From the NCBI GenBank assembly GCA_017615375.1, contig JAGAAH010000218.1:1-8259 (forward strand): a DNA stretch of 8,259 nucleotides, in the 5' to 3' direction. The notes beneath the pieces were generated by a model. The model was not told where the DNA came from. It was given only the letters and a program-made list of their open reading frames with translations, and searched no databases. The position numbers were made by a program, and so were the translations under genes. The DNA comes from Lachnospiraceae bacterium. GTDB lineage: Bacteria; Bacillota; Clostridia; Lachnospirales; Lachnospiraceae. Shown here piece after piece: positions 1-6,913 of this stretch (position 1 is its first letter; every line of letters starts with the position of its first letter).

Positions 1-39
1 AGAAATATTGAAAAATTATTGTCAAAACAGTGAACTTCG

Positions 40-519
40 TTATAAAATTTCATAACTTACAGCCGATTTATTTAAAAATATCGGTAAAAGTCTGTCCCAT
101 TCTTTCTCCAATGCCACATCTTTCATAAAACTTCTGTAAGCAATTCCCGTCGTAACATTAAGAGAGCCGTTCTGAAATACTATATTAAGGTACATACCCG
201 TTATGTCTTCGGGATTGGTCGGGCTTCCGATACTTTTGGCTGTATTTGCTATATTTTCCGGTGAAAGAGTCAATATGAACTTCATGTAAGATGGGGTTTT
301 ATTTCCCTTAATCATAGATAAGACAATCGGTCTTAGCTTTTCATACGGCATTAAAGGAACGGTTAAATCATTATCATCAGACTCAACAACATGTCCGTCT
401 ATATTATATGTAACCGAATTAACTATGGTAATCTCGGACACCAGAAAATTATCGAAAGAATTAGTCGTAAGAAGCGTGTTCATAGCGCTTTTCACATCAG
501 GTAATTTAAGTAAAAGCAT
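40..519 (-). CDS. Small DUF5721-like protein of unknown function
   Basis: A complete 159-residue protein starting at ATG 519-517, preceded by AGGAGG (531-526) six bases upstream, and ending in TAA. From memory the sequence resembles DUF5721, a family of about 160 residues found mainly in Lachnospiraceae. The shared features are an N-terminal MLLLKLPDVKSAMNTLL-type start, a SFDNFLVSE stretch, LRPIVLSMIKGNKTP in the middle, LSPENI, and a C-terminal part with an aligned W-D (EKEWDRLLPIFL). There is no signal peptide, membrane segment or recognisable catalytic motif, so it is probably a soluble cytoplasmic protein. It is divergent from the aminopeptidase gene and shares a 108-bp intergenic region with it. 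No function can be assigned. Existence of the gene is quite sure; the family name is a recollection, not a search result. Confidence 0.85.
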   Translation of the reverse strand: MLLLKLPDVKSAMNTLLTTNSFDNFLVSEITIVNSVTYNIDGHVVESDDNDLTVPLMPYEKLRPIVLSMIKGNKTPSYMKFILTLSPENIANTAKSIGSPTNPEDITGMYLNIVFQNGSLNVTTGIAYRSFMKDVALEKEWDRLLPIFLNKSAVSYEIL

Positions 520-540
520 ACTTGTCCTCCTATAACGTTA

Positions 541-570
541 ATTATAGATTAAATCGGTTGTAGAAAGCAA
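541..570 (-). promoter_or_regulatory. Putative promoter of the DUF5721-like gene
   Basis: On the minus strand a perfect TATAAT (546-541) lies 18 bp from TTGCTT (570-565). The predicted start near 534 leaves a very short leader that still contains the AGGAGG site. The -10 overlaps an inverted repeat, CTATAA-N6-TTATAG (530-547), which could be an operator or chance in AT-rich DNA. The -35 box overlaps the -35 region of the divergent plus-strand promoter. Confidence 0.5.
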
Positions 571-586
571 TAATGAGTGATAAAAT
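558..586 (+). promoter_or_regulatory. Putative promoter of the aminopeptidase-hydrolase operon
   Basis: TTGTAG (558-563) is separated by exactly 17 bp from TAAAAT (581-586). The -10 is extended by TG at 578-579, giving TGnTAAAAT. This predicts a start near 593 and a leader of about 35 bases with AGGAGG at 618-623. Consensus match, spacing and position all fit a sigma-A-type promoter. Confidence 0.6.
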
Positions 587-627
587 TGTTGTATTAGGGG
601 ATTTTTATTCCGGTATTAGGAGGACGT

Positions 628-1926
628 ATGAATAAGAACGTTAAACAGATTAATGATAAGTTATTTTCCATGCTTGAGAAGGGCATTACACCTTTCCATG
701 TAGTACTTGATACAGTTTCACAGCTTGAAGCCGAAGGATATAAGCCACTTTCAATGACTGCTGAATGGAAGCTTAAGAAAGGTGGCAATTATTATATTAA
801 CCACAATGACTCGACAATTATAGCTTTCCATGTTGGTAAAAGCGCTGACAAGAAAGCGGCTTTCAGAATGGCAGCTGCACACACGGATTTCCCGTGCCTC
901 TTCGTTAAGCCGGCACCTGAAGTTAATACCAACGGGTACGGACAGGTTAATATCGAGATTTACGGCGGAGCAATCTACAATACTTGGTTCGATCGCCCAC
1001 TTTCACTTGCAGGTAAAGTTGCGGTAAGATCCAAGGACGCATTTAAGCCGGAGATTAAGTTCTTTGATGCCAAGGATAAGATTCTCTACATTCCGAACCT
1101 CGCAATCCATATGAATCGCGAAGTTAATAAGGGTGTTGAGATTAACGCACAGACAGATATGCTTCCGTTAATCGGAATGCTTAAGGAAAAGTTAGAAGAT
1201 AAGGAATTCTTTCTTTCATACCTTGCGAAGAAGTTAGGCGTTAAGAAAGAAGATATTCTTGATTACGAGTTATTCGTATATAATCCTGAGAAGCCTGAAT
1301 ATGTAGGCATGGATAAGGATTTCATCTCGGCCCCGAGACTTGATAATATCACATCATGCCAGGCACTTATTTCAGGTTTGGCAGAAGGTGCTGATGAGAA
1401 GAACATTCACTTAATCGCACTTTTCAACCACGAGGAAATCGGTTCGGGAACCAAGCAGGGCGCAGGTTCATTACTCCTTAACCATGTAATAGAGAAGATT
1501 GCTGCTGCTCTTAATTATAACGAGCAGGAAAGAGTTTCCGCAATCTACAATGGAATTCTTTTATCGGTTGACGTTGCTCATGCAACTCATCCTAATAAAG
1601 TCGGCAAGATGGATATCACAAATAAGCCTGTACTTAACGGTGGTTTCTGTATCAAGGCAGCTTGCTCACAGTCTTATGCAACAGACTGCGAAGGTATCGC
1701 AATCGTTAAGGGATTATGCGATAAGGCTAAGATTAAGTATCAGAGATTCGAGAATCGTTCGGATGTACGTGGCGGCGGCACATTAGGTTCTATCGCATCC
1801 GCTCATACACCGGTTAAGACGGTAGATATAGGTATTCCGATGCTTGCAATGCATTCTGCAAGAGAATTCATGGGTTCTGAGGATGAATTCGCATTATACA
1901 GCCTTGTAAAAGCTTTCTTTGCATAA
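628..1926 (+). CDS. apeB: M18 family metallo-aminopeptidase (ApeB type)
   Basis: A 432-residue cytosolic dizinc exopeptidase. The family removes N-terminal residues, with acidic ones preferred by several members, and forms large tetrahedral complexes. By family comparison, the visible metal-site and catalytic residues are His85 in AAAHTDFP, bridging Asp239 in RLDNITSCQ, Glu269-Glu270 in NHEEIGSGTKQGAGS (general base and zinc ligand), Asp315 in SVDVAHATHPN and His409 in MLAMHSAREFMGSED. The glycine-rich RSDVRGGGTLGSI (378-389) and NGGFCIKAACSQSYATD (337-353) are also M18 hallmarks. Length is normal for ApeB-type members (about 430). The ATG follows AGGAGG by four bases; the stop is TAA. It is the first gene of a probable two-gene operon, 41 bp ahead of the hydrolase. 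Its likely role is peptide turnover. No defect is seen. Confidence 0.95.
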   Translation: MNKNVKQINDKLFSMLEKGITPFHVVLDTVSQLEAEGYKPLSMTAEWKLKKGGNYYINHNDSTIIAFHVGKSADKKAAFRMAAAHTDFPCLFVKPAPEVNTNGYGQVNIEIYGGAIYNTWFDRPLSLAGKVAVRSKDAFKPEIKFFDAKDKILYIPNLAIHMNREVNKGVEINAQTDMLPLIGMLKEKLEDKEFFLSYLAKKLGVKKEDILDYELFVYNPEKPEYVGMDKDFISAPRLDNITSCQALISGLAEGADEKNIHLIALFNHEEIGSGTKQGAGSLLLNHVIEKIAAALNYNEQERVSAIYNGILLSVDVAHATHPNKVGKMDITNKPVLNGGFCIKAACSQSYATDCEGIAIVKGLCDKAKIKYQRFENRSDVRGGGTLGSIASAHTPVKTVDIGIPMLAMHSAREFMGSEDEFALYSLVKAFFA

Positions 1927-1967
1927 AGTGAAGAGCTTTTATAATAAGATAATAAGGAGGCAGGTTT

Positions 1968-2897
1968 ATGAATTACATTAAGACAGACGGTTCTTTTCTT
2001 GGAAGTAACGGATTAAATGATATTCATTATTTCATATATACGCCTAATACCGAGGTAAAAGCGCTTCTTCAGATATCTCACGGTATGTGCGAATATATCG
2101 AGCGCTATGAGCCGGTTATTGATTTCCTTACGGGTCACGGAATACTGGTATTCGGTAACGACCATATGGGCCACAAGACAACGGCTCCGTCTGATGAAGA
2201 GCTTGGTTATATGGGCAAGAAGGACGGCTGGCGTCATATGGTTGACGATGTTCATATGATGACAGAAATTATGAAAAAGCAATACCCGGATAAAAAAGTG
2301 TTCTTGTGGGGACACAGCATGGGCTCGTTTATTGCTCGTGCAGTTGCTGCATACTACGGCAATGATTATGATGGACTTATCATCTGTGGTACGGGCGGAA
2401 AGAGCGGTGCTGCGAAGGCAGGTCTTAATGTGATTAAGCTTGTACGTAAGTTCAAGGGCGACAGAGCACGTTCCAAGTTCTTAACGGGTGTAATGTTCGG
2501 AAGCTACAATAAGAAGTACGAGAATGTTAAGACAGAATATGACTGGCTTACACATGATGAAGACGTTATCAAGAAATATATGGCCGATAAGTATTGTACA
2601 TTTACATTTACGGCTGCAGCATATGAAGATTTGGTACGTGTACTTCTCTTTGTATCAAGCGATGACTGGGACGGAATGGTTCCGACCAAGCTTCCAATCT
2701 TTATGATTTCAGGCGATATGGATCCTGTAGGCGACTGGGGTAACGGTGTTCGCGAAGTAGATTCGCGATTGAAGAAACTGCCGAGAGACGACTATCAGAT
2801 GAAGCTATACCCTGATATGAGACACGAGATTCATAACGAAATCGGTAAAGAAGAAGTATGGAATGATATATTGAAGTTTGTAGAGAAGAGAATATAA
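1968..2897 (+). CDS. Alpha/beta hydrolase, monoacylglycerol lipase / lysophospholipase type
   Basis: A 309-residue serine hydrolase of the Hydrolase_4 (serine aminopeptidase S33-like) group, probably cleaving carboxylic esters such as monoglycerides or lysophospholipids. The oxyanion-hole region is QISHGMCEYIERY (35-47), close to the HGMxEHxxRY of monoacylglycerol lipases. The nucleophile elbow is GHSMG with Ser117. The likely acid is Asp252 in ISGDMDPVGD and the base is His286 in DMRHEIHNE, giving a complete triad in the expected order. A 35-residue cap region follows the elbow, as is usual. There is no signal peptide, so it should act in the cytoplasm. AAGGAGG (1954-1960) lies seven bases before the ATG. 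It is 41 bp downstream of the aminopeptidase with no terminator between, and is followed by a strong terminator, so it ends the operon. The true substrate cannot be read from sequence. Confidence 0.9.
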   Translation: MNYIKTDGSFLGSNGLNDIHYFIYTPNTEVKALLQISHGMCEYIERYEPVIDFLTGHGILVFGNDHMGHKTTAPSDEELGYMGKKDGWRHMVDDVHMMTEIMKKQYPDKKVFLWGHSMGSFIARAVAAYYGNDYDGLIICGTGGKSGAAKAGLNVIKLVRKFKGDRARSKFLTGVMFGSYNKKYENVKTEYDWLTHDEDVIKKYMADKYCTFTFTAAAYEDLVRVLLFVSSDDWDGMVPTKLPIFMISGDMDPVGDWGNGVREVDSRLKKLPRDDYQMKLYPDMRHEIHNEIGKEEVWNDILKFVEKRI

Positions 2898-2910
2898 GAT
2901 GTTATTAATT

Positions 2911-2941
2911 AAAGGGAATAGCTATTGACTATTCCCTTTTT
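2911..2941 (+). terminator. Rho-independent terminator of the aminopeptidase-hydrolase operon
   Basis: A perfect 11-bp stem, AAAGGGAATAG (2911-2921) with CTATTCCCTTT (2929-2939), with a 7-base loop and five T at 2937-2941. It begins 14 bp after the hydrolase stop. On the minus strand the tail is CCCTTTAATTAAT, so it may also work weakly in reverse. The 11-bp stem recurs in the terminator at 3257-3291. Confidence 0.9.
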
Positions 2942-2974
2942 ATATTGATTCATTTCTCCCGAATAATCATGAAA

Positions 2975-3194
2975 GCATCGAAATTAGATATTTTTGAAAT
3001 CTCGACGCTTTTATGAGGGGGAATTGGAGTACTAAAGCATCGGAAATGAAATGTTCTTTAATATCGATGCTTAAACTGGTTAATATGATCAATTTAGAGC
3101 ATCGGAAATAGCAAAAATTGTAATATCGATGCTAAAAGTTGTGACAAGACTCTAAAATAGGCATCGAAAGAGTTGAAACTGTAAATATCGATGC
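2975..3194. repeat. Array of four hairpin units with exact 62-bp period
   Basis: Four 34-bp units lie at 2975-3008, 3037-3070, 3099-3132 and 3161-3194. Left arms start at 2975, 3037, 3099 and 3161; right arms start at 3003, 3065, 3127 and 3189. Every step is 62 bp. The consensus is GCATCGRAA-N14-AATATCGATGC; unit 1 has a degenerate right arm (CGACGC, preceded by AATCT). The three spacers (3009-3036, 3071-3098, 3133-3160) are each 28 bp and unrelated. The arms are complementary, so each unit can fold. In units 2, 3 and 4 further short stems can form inside N14, and in units 1 and 3 pairing extends outward into the spacers. The period is not a multiple of three and no ORF fits, so it is not coding. 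No clear promoter is seen, and terminators flank both sides. It fills most of the 409-bp convergent gap 2898-3306. Whether it works as RNA or as protein-binding DNA is unknown. Confidence 0.9.
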
Positions 3195-3256
3195 ATAGTT
3201 ATGGCATGAATTAGTTACAGATTCTAAAACGGCAAGATTAAAATGGACATGGATGT

Positions 3257-3291
3257 AAAAAAAGGGAATAGCCAACCGGCTATTCCCTTTT
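3257..3291 (-). terminator. Rho-independent terminator of the hflK-hflC-zinc ribbon operon
   Basis: A perfect 14-bp stem, GGCTATTCCCTTTT (3278-3291) with AAAAGGGAATAGCC (3260-3273), and a 4-base loop. On the minus strand it runs into seven T (3263-3257). It lies 15 bp past the stop of the zinc-ribbon gene. The plus strand shows CCCTTTTAAG after the stem, so it could also act weakly on plus transcripts. Confidence 0.9.
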
Positions 3292-3306
3292 AAGTACACT
3301 AAATCT

Positions 3307-4995
3307 CTATTGTCCGTACCCTGCAGTTAAGTAAACCATCGCGATCATGAATAGCAACCCTAACCACGCAAGAAACTTAAGCTCACTATGGAAGAAAATA
3401 TCTATGATTGTGTCTTTAATCTCTTTCTTAGTCGACTTTGACATTTTCTTTCTGTAGCGCTTCTTTCTACCCTTTTCATCAACTAGCCATATCCACGGAT
3501 TCTCATATAATTCAAACGCTATAAACTTCATCAAGAATACCGGTGCCAATGGAACCGAAAGACAGAACCATGCCGCAGAACCGCCAAGCCAGAGCTTGGC
3601 AAAGTTAAAGCCATTAATAAAAAGTGCCAAAACTACCGGGAAGAAAATTCCCACAACAGAAACAACAATAACTTTAAGAACTCGCATAGGAGACGTGAAC
3701 CTTATATCTACCTGCTTTCTCTCTCCATCAAGATTCATGAAGAATACAGGCTTAACGACCTTGCGCTCCAGTATCTTATCATCCCATACAAGCTTACCTT
3801 TAACACGCTTTAAGGTCTGCTTACCTGACGTAAATATCTTTCTTCCCGATTCAACGGAGAATTTATTATGCTCCGTATCGTGAAAAAGCACGAGCAATAC
3901 AATAAATGTAATAATTCCAAAACATCCTGTTGCGACATATACCGTTTCCTTATCGCACCCAAAAAGCGTTAACGCGCCATACACTGCAAGAATACTCACC
4001 ACCGCCGCAAGTATTCCTTTAAACCACCATGGAAGGAAATAATACTTTGTATCTTCCTCAGCCCTGACACTGACTTTACCCGTCTGGCCATTGACTGCCG
4101 CCACAAAATTATCACCCGGATAAGTTTTGCCCTTATACATCTTCTCTCTATTCTCTTTGTTGACATAATATACAGGTAAAAGAACAGGCATGCGAACCGC
4201 TTCTTCAACATTGGAATTAACATACACGGCTTTCGTCTCAAGAATCTTTCTTACTTTCGGCTCATATGAACTTGATGCTTCTTCGCTTACTCTATATTCA
4301 AATATCTCATCATCCACATCAGGTGTTTTAACACGCTGTCCCGCAACATAGGCAAAATCAAATTCCGCCATTTCGTCAAAATCAAAGGGCTCCATTCCGT
4401 CGAGAAGAAGATTATCAAGCTGCTTGGAACGATTAACAACCTCATCGTTAATAAATCCTTCGCAAGGATATACACCGCCGTCTGCCATTCGTGAAATCTT
4501 CATATGGACGGGACCTCTTATAAACTCATACGGAAGATAAAATCCCTGAAGCTCATCGATCAAAGGAAGAATATGCTTAGCCTCTTTCTTAAGCTTATTC
4601 TTCTCGCACCACTTACGGAGCTGTTCTTTTGCTTCATCAAGCGTTATTTTAAAAGGTACTATATATTCCGGAAGCTCTTTATTATGAACGTAATCGCGTC
4701 TTACCAGGCTTCTTCCGCAGAAAGCACAATTTGACACTGCTTCATTTTCATCAAACACAAGCTCTGCGCCGCAGCCTGAGCAGGTTGTCTTACAAAGTTT
4801 GAAATCCTTGACCGTCTCCTTAAGCTTCTTACTATGTAGCTTTCTGAATCCTCTCTTCTGCTCTATAGCCTCTTTAATTGCAACCTTACCGCCGCAATAT
4901 GCGCATTCGTAACGCTGCTTAACTATATCAAAATTTGCCGGTGCTCCACAGCTCGGACATTGGATGTCCGTAATCAGTTTCTTAGGCTTATCCAT
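3307..4995 (-). CDS. Membrane protein with two N-terminal TFIIB-type zinc ribbons
   Basis: A 562-residue protein with two four-cysteine zinc ribbons at the N-terminus: Cys13/16 with Cys31/34, and Cys72/75 with Cys90/93. Residues 105-320 form a soluble domain beginning ELPEYIVPFKIT, typical of proteins annotated 'TFIIB-type zinc ribbon-containing' or, misleadingly, 'PriA helicase-like'. There are no helicase motifs. Hydrophobic segments lie near 325-345, 350-371, 438-460, 470-495 and 538-558, so the C-terminal half is in the membrane. The ATG is preceded by AGGAG (5005-5001), only 11 bp after the hflC stop, which suggests translational coupling. The stop is TAG, followed by a terminator. The context suggests a partner of the HflKC scaffold. 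A loose parallel is Bacillus subtilis YdjG, a zinc-ribbon membrane protein that I recall working with the flotillin-like YdjI. Function is inferred only. Confidence 0.85.
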   Translation of the reverse strand: MDKPKKLITDIQCPSCGAPANFDIVKQRYECAYCGGKVAIKEAIEQKRGFRKLHSKKLKETVKDFKLCKTTCSGCGAELVFDENEAVSNCAFCGRSLVRRDYVHNKELPEYIVPFKITLDEAKEQLRKWCEKNKLKKEAKHILPLIDELQGFYLPYEFIRGPVHMKISRMADGGVYPCEGFINDEVVNRSKQLDNLLLDGMEPFDFDEMAEFDFAYVAGQRVKTPDVDDEIFEYRVSEEASSSYEPKVRKILETKAVYVNSNVEEAVRMPVLLPVYYVNKENREKMYKGKTYPGDNFVAAVNGQTGKVSVRAEEDTKYYFLPWWFKGILAAVVSILAVYGALTLFGCDKETVYVATGCFGIITFIVLLVLFHDTEHNKFSVESGRKIFTSGKQTLKRVKGKLVWDDKILERKVVKPVFFMNLDGERKQVDIRFTSPMRVLKVIVVSVVGIFFPVVLALFINGFNFAKLWLGGSAAWFCLSVPLAPVFLMKFIAFELYENPWIWLVDEKGRKKRYRKKMSKSTKKEIKDTIIDIFFHSELKFLAWLGLLFMIAMVYLTAGYGQ

Positions 4996-5006
4996 ACTCG
5001 CTCCTA

Positions 5007-5879
5007 TTACTTCAAACCATATAATATCTTGGCAAGCTCTGAATTCTCATCAAGTACGATTGTCTTATCTCCTCCGACAAGCGCTTTTAATGCATCAAGA
5101 CCACGAATAAAGTTATAAAAGTCTGCCTTATCAAGGTCATTATATGCAGCAGACAGTATCCTCATGTACTCGGATTCACCCTCTGCCTCAATCTTCGCTG
5201 CCTCTGCCTCAGCGTTTGCAGTAACAACGCTTACATTCTTATCTGTCTCGTTCTTAATCTTCTGTGCTTCCGCAAGTCCTCTTGCCAAATATCCCGCTGC
5301 GATGTTATTACGTTCGGAAATCATTCTTTCATACACAGCCGCCTTATTGTCGTCAGGAAGATCAAGCGCCTTAATCTCGGCCAATTTTATGGTTATACCG
5401 TATTGTGTAATATCAGTATTGGCTTTCTTGGTAATAAGATCGGTTAAAGTCGTTCCTCTTGCTGCAATTATCTCATCCTGCGTCATTGAAGATATGATAT
5501 TCTTGGTTGCGTTATATACCGCAGCCTCAATTCTTTCCTCAGCACGAGCTCTTGTCGCACCAAGTGTCTGATAATACTTCTTTGAATCTTCAATTGCCCA
5601 GATTACGTAATTATCGGCAATCATGGACTTCTTATCCGATGTGATTACATCCGATGCCGGAATATCGTAGAGAATATTACCCGTATAGATGATATGTGCT
5701 GACTCCACAAAAGGAACATGAATATGCCATCCCGGATTTGTCTCTATCTTCTTAATCTTACCTAAGTTAATTATTATCGCTGCTTCATTGGTATATACCG
5801 TATATGAAGAACTTAAGAAAATGAAAAATGCTATAACTGCAACTATTGCCAAACCAATTATTGTACCTTTTTTCTTCAT
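5007..5879 (-). CDS. hflC: HflC, SPFH/band 7 membrane protein, FtsH modulator
   Basis: A 290-residue protein with one N-terminal membrane anchor (residues 6-24) followed by an SPFH/band 7 domain (about 24-195), an Ala/Glu-rich helical stretch (about 200-240, with ANAEAEAAKIEAEGESEYMRIL) and a C-terminal FYNFIRGLDALKAL segment matching the FYAFIRSLRAYE type of HflC. With HflK the family forms a large membrane-anchored cage around FtsH and tunes membrane-protein degradation. FtsH is not in this window. I chose ATG 5879 because AAAGGAG (5894-5888) sits eight bases before it and the anchor then starts at residue 6. A longer frame from 5924 would overlap hflK by 29 bp and adds only a lysine-rich leader. 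It starts 16 bp after hflK and ends 11 bp before the zinc-ribbon gene. The stop is TAA. Confidence 0.93.
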   Translation of the reverse strand: MKKKGTIIGLAIVAVIAFFIFLSSSYTVYTNEAAIIINLGKIKKIETNPGWHIHVPFVESAHIIYTGNILYDIPASDVITSDKKSMIADNYVIWAIEDSKKYYQTLGATRARAEERIEAAVYNATKNIISSMTQDEIIAARGTTLTDLITKKANTDITQYGITIKLAEIKALDLPDDNKAAVYERMISERNNIAAGYLARGLAEAQKIKNETDKNVSVVTANAEAEAAKIEAEGESEYMRILSAAYNDLDKADFYNFIRGLDALKALVGGDKTIVLDENSELAKILYGLK

Positions 5880-5887
5880 TATTCCAT

Positions 5888-5894
5888 CTCCTTT
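5888..5894 (-). promoter_or_regulatory. Ribosome binding site that sets the hflC start
   Basis: AAAGGAG on the minus strand lies eight bases upstream of ATG 5879-5877. It is why the shorter hflC start is preferred over ATG 5924, which lies within the end of hflK. Confidence 0.8.
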
Positions 5895-5895
5895 C

Positions 5896-6879
5896 TTAGT
5901 CTTCTTCATCATAATCATCTTCATAATTTCCCGAAGATGTATTATTGGTTGTATTACTGATATTAACTAATGAATCAAGCGGAAGAAGCGTCTGCGTGTC
6001 ACCGCTTGTAATTATTACCTTAAGTCCCGGTAAGATTTCTTCCATCTTTTCATAGAAAAGTCTGCGCTTTGTTATAAGAGGATATTTCTTGTACTCCTCG
6101 TACATCTTAAGGAAACGCTCAACCTGACCTGTTGCCTCTGCGATTCTTGCTTCCTTATAAGCATTTGCTTTTCTGATAATAGCATCTGCATTTGCTTCTG
6201 CTTCCGGAGTCTTCTGGTTTTGATACTGCAAAGCTTCGTTCATTGCCGTATCAGCCTTCTGCTTAGCTGTTTCAACCGCCTTAAATGCTGCGGAAATCTC
6301 TTCCGTTGGCGGTGCTGAATCCTGTACGGTAATATTTACAACCGATAATCCGATATTATGAATCTCGAGTTCTCTCATCATAGCTTCCTTAACGTCAGCC
6401 TGAATCTGGCTCTTTCCGGTAGTCATTGCCTCATCAACCTTATAATTGGATACAACGGTTCTTATATTGGCAAGTGCAATATTGGAAAGTATCTGCTCCG
6501 GCTCCTCCGAATTATAAAGGTATGCAACCGGATCCGTTACTCTATACTCAAGATAGAAATCTATATTAAGAAGGTTAAAATCCGCAGTAATCATAATTCC
6601 GTTATCGGTATCCGTTATATTCTGGCCTGTTGCCGATACAACATAACCGATTCCGGTACCGTGTGTCGTTACATCGACTTTCTTAACCGACTGCCATGGC
6701 GCCTTAAAATAGAATCCCGCGGTATTAACTTTTACCACTCTTCCAAACTGCGTAACTACCGCATTCTTCTGCTCATTAACGGTATAGAAGCATCTTCCTG
6801 CCAATATAATTATCGCAATAATTATTATGACTACAAAACCGCCCCTGAACTTTTCTTTGACTTTATCAAGGTTAATCAA
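5896..6879 (-). CDS. hflK: HflK, SPFH/band 7 membrane protein, FtsH modulator
   Basis: A 327-residue protein with a short cytoplasmic N-terminus, a membrane anchor at about 14-29, and an SPFH/band 7 domain at about 30-205. The HflK signature VNITVQDSAPPTEEISAAFKAVETAKQKAD (about 181-210) is followed by NEALQYQNQKTPEAEANADAI and a helical stretch to about 265. The C-terminus is Asn/Thr-rich and then acidic (YEDDYDEED). It lacks the long glycine-rich N-terminus of E. coli HflK, as expected in Firmicutes. The partner is HflC, encoded 16 bp downstream in the usual hflK-hflC order. The start is TTG at 6879-6877, chosen because GGAGG (6893-6889) lies nine bases upstream and no ATG is available before the anchor. 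No convincing promoter was found between it and nifJ, so read-through past a weak hairpin is possible. Confidence 0.93.
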   Translation of the reverse strand: MINLDKVKEKFRGGFVVIIIIAIIILAGRCFYTVNEQKNAVVTQFGRVVKVNTAGFYFKAPWQSVKKVDVTTHGTGIGYVVSATGQNITDTDNGIMITADFNLLNIDFYLEYRVTDPVAYLYNSEEPEQILSNIALANIRTVVSNYKVDEAMTTGKSQIQADVKEAMMRELEIHNIGLSVVNITVQDSAPPTEEISAAFKAVETAKQKADTAMNEALQYQNQKTPEAEANADAIIRKANAYKEARIAEATGQVERFLKMYEEYKKYPLITKRRLFYEKMEEILPGLKVIITSGDTQTLLPLDSLVNISNTTNNTSSGNYEDDYDEED

Positions 6880-6888
6880 TTCTTCAGT

Positions 6889-6893
6889 CCTCC
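6889..6893 (-). promoter_or_regulatory. Ribosome binding site supporting the TTG start of hflK
   Basis: GGGAGGA on the minus strand, with the GGAGG core at 6893-6889, lies nine bases from the TTG at 6879. It is the only good Shine-Dalgarno match near the hflK start. Confidence 0.75.
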
Positions 6894-6913
6894 CACTTTC
6901 TTTATTTTATAAA

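Noticed and set aside
2975..3194. CRISPR array
   Set aside because: Only 9 and 11 bp at the unit ends are conserved; the 14-bp interiors differ, so there is no true repeat of CRISPR length. No cas genes are in the window.
2975..3194. TIGR-type dual-guide array
   Set aside because: Alternating variable segments invite the comparison, but the 62-bp period is far longer than I recall for those arrays, I see no box C/D-like motifs in the arms, and no Nop-domain protein is encoded nearby.
3223..3256. A fifth, degenerate array unit
   Set aside because: In register, 3251-3256 (GGATGT) matches 4 of 6 arm bases, but the left arm at 3223 (TCTAAA) does not match, so chance is enough.
3307..4995. PriA-like helicase or transcription factor TFIIB
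   Set aside because: Such names come from the zinc ribbons only. There are no Walker or helicase motifs and the C-terminal half is membrane-spanning.
5164..5571. Plus-strand open frame opposite hflC
   Set aside because: It is a shadow of the real minus-strand gene, with no ribosome binding site or recognisable protein family.
5007..5924. hflC starting at ATG 5924
   Set aside because: It would overlap hflK by 29 bp and add a lysine-rich leader. ATG 5879 has a well-placed AAAGGAG and puts the membrane anchor at the N-terminus.
6358..6912. Plus-strand 184-codon frame opposite hflK
   Set aside because: It lies antisense to a well-conserved gene, its translation is low-complexity with no family resemblance, and it has no start signals.
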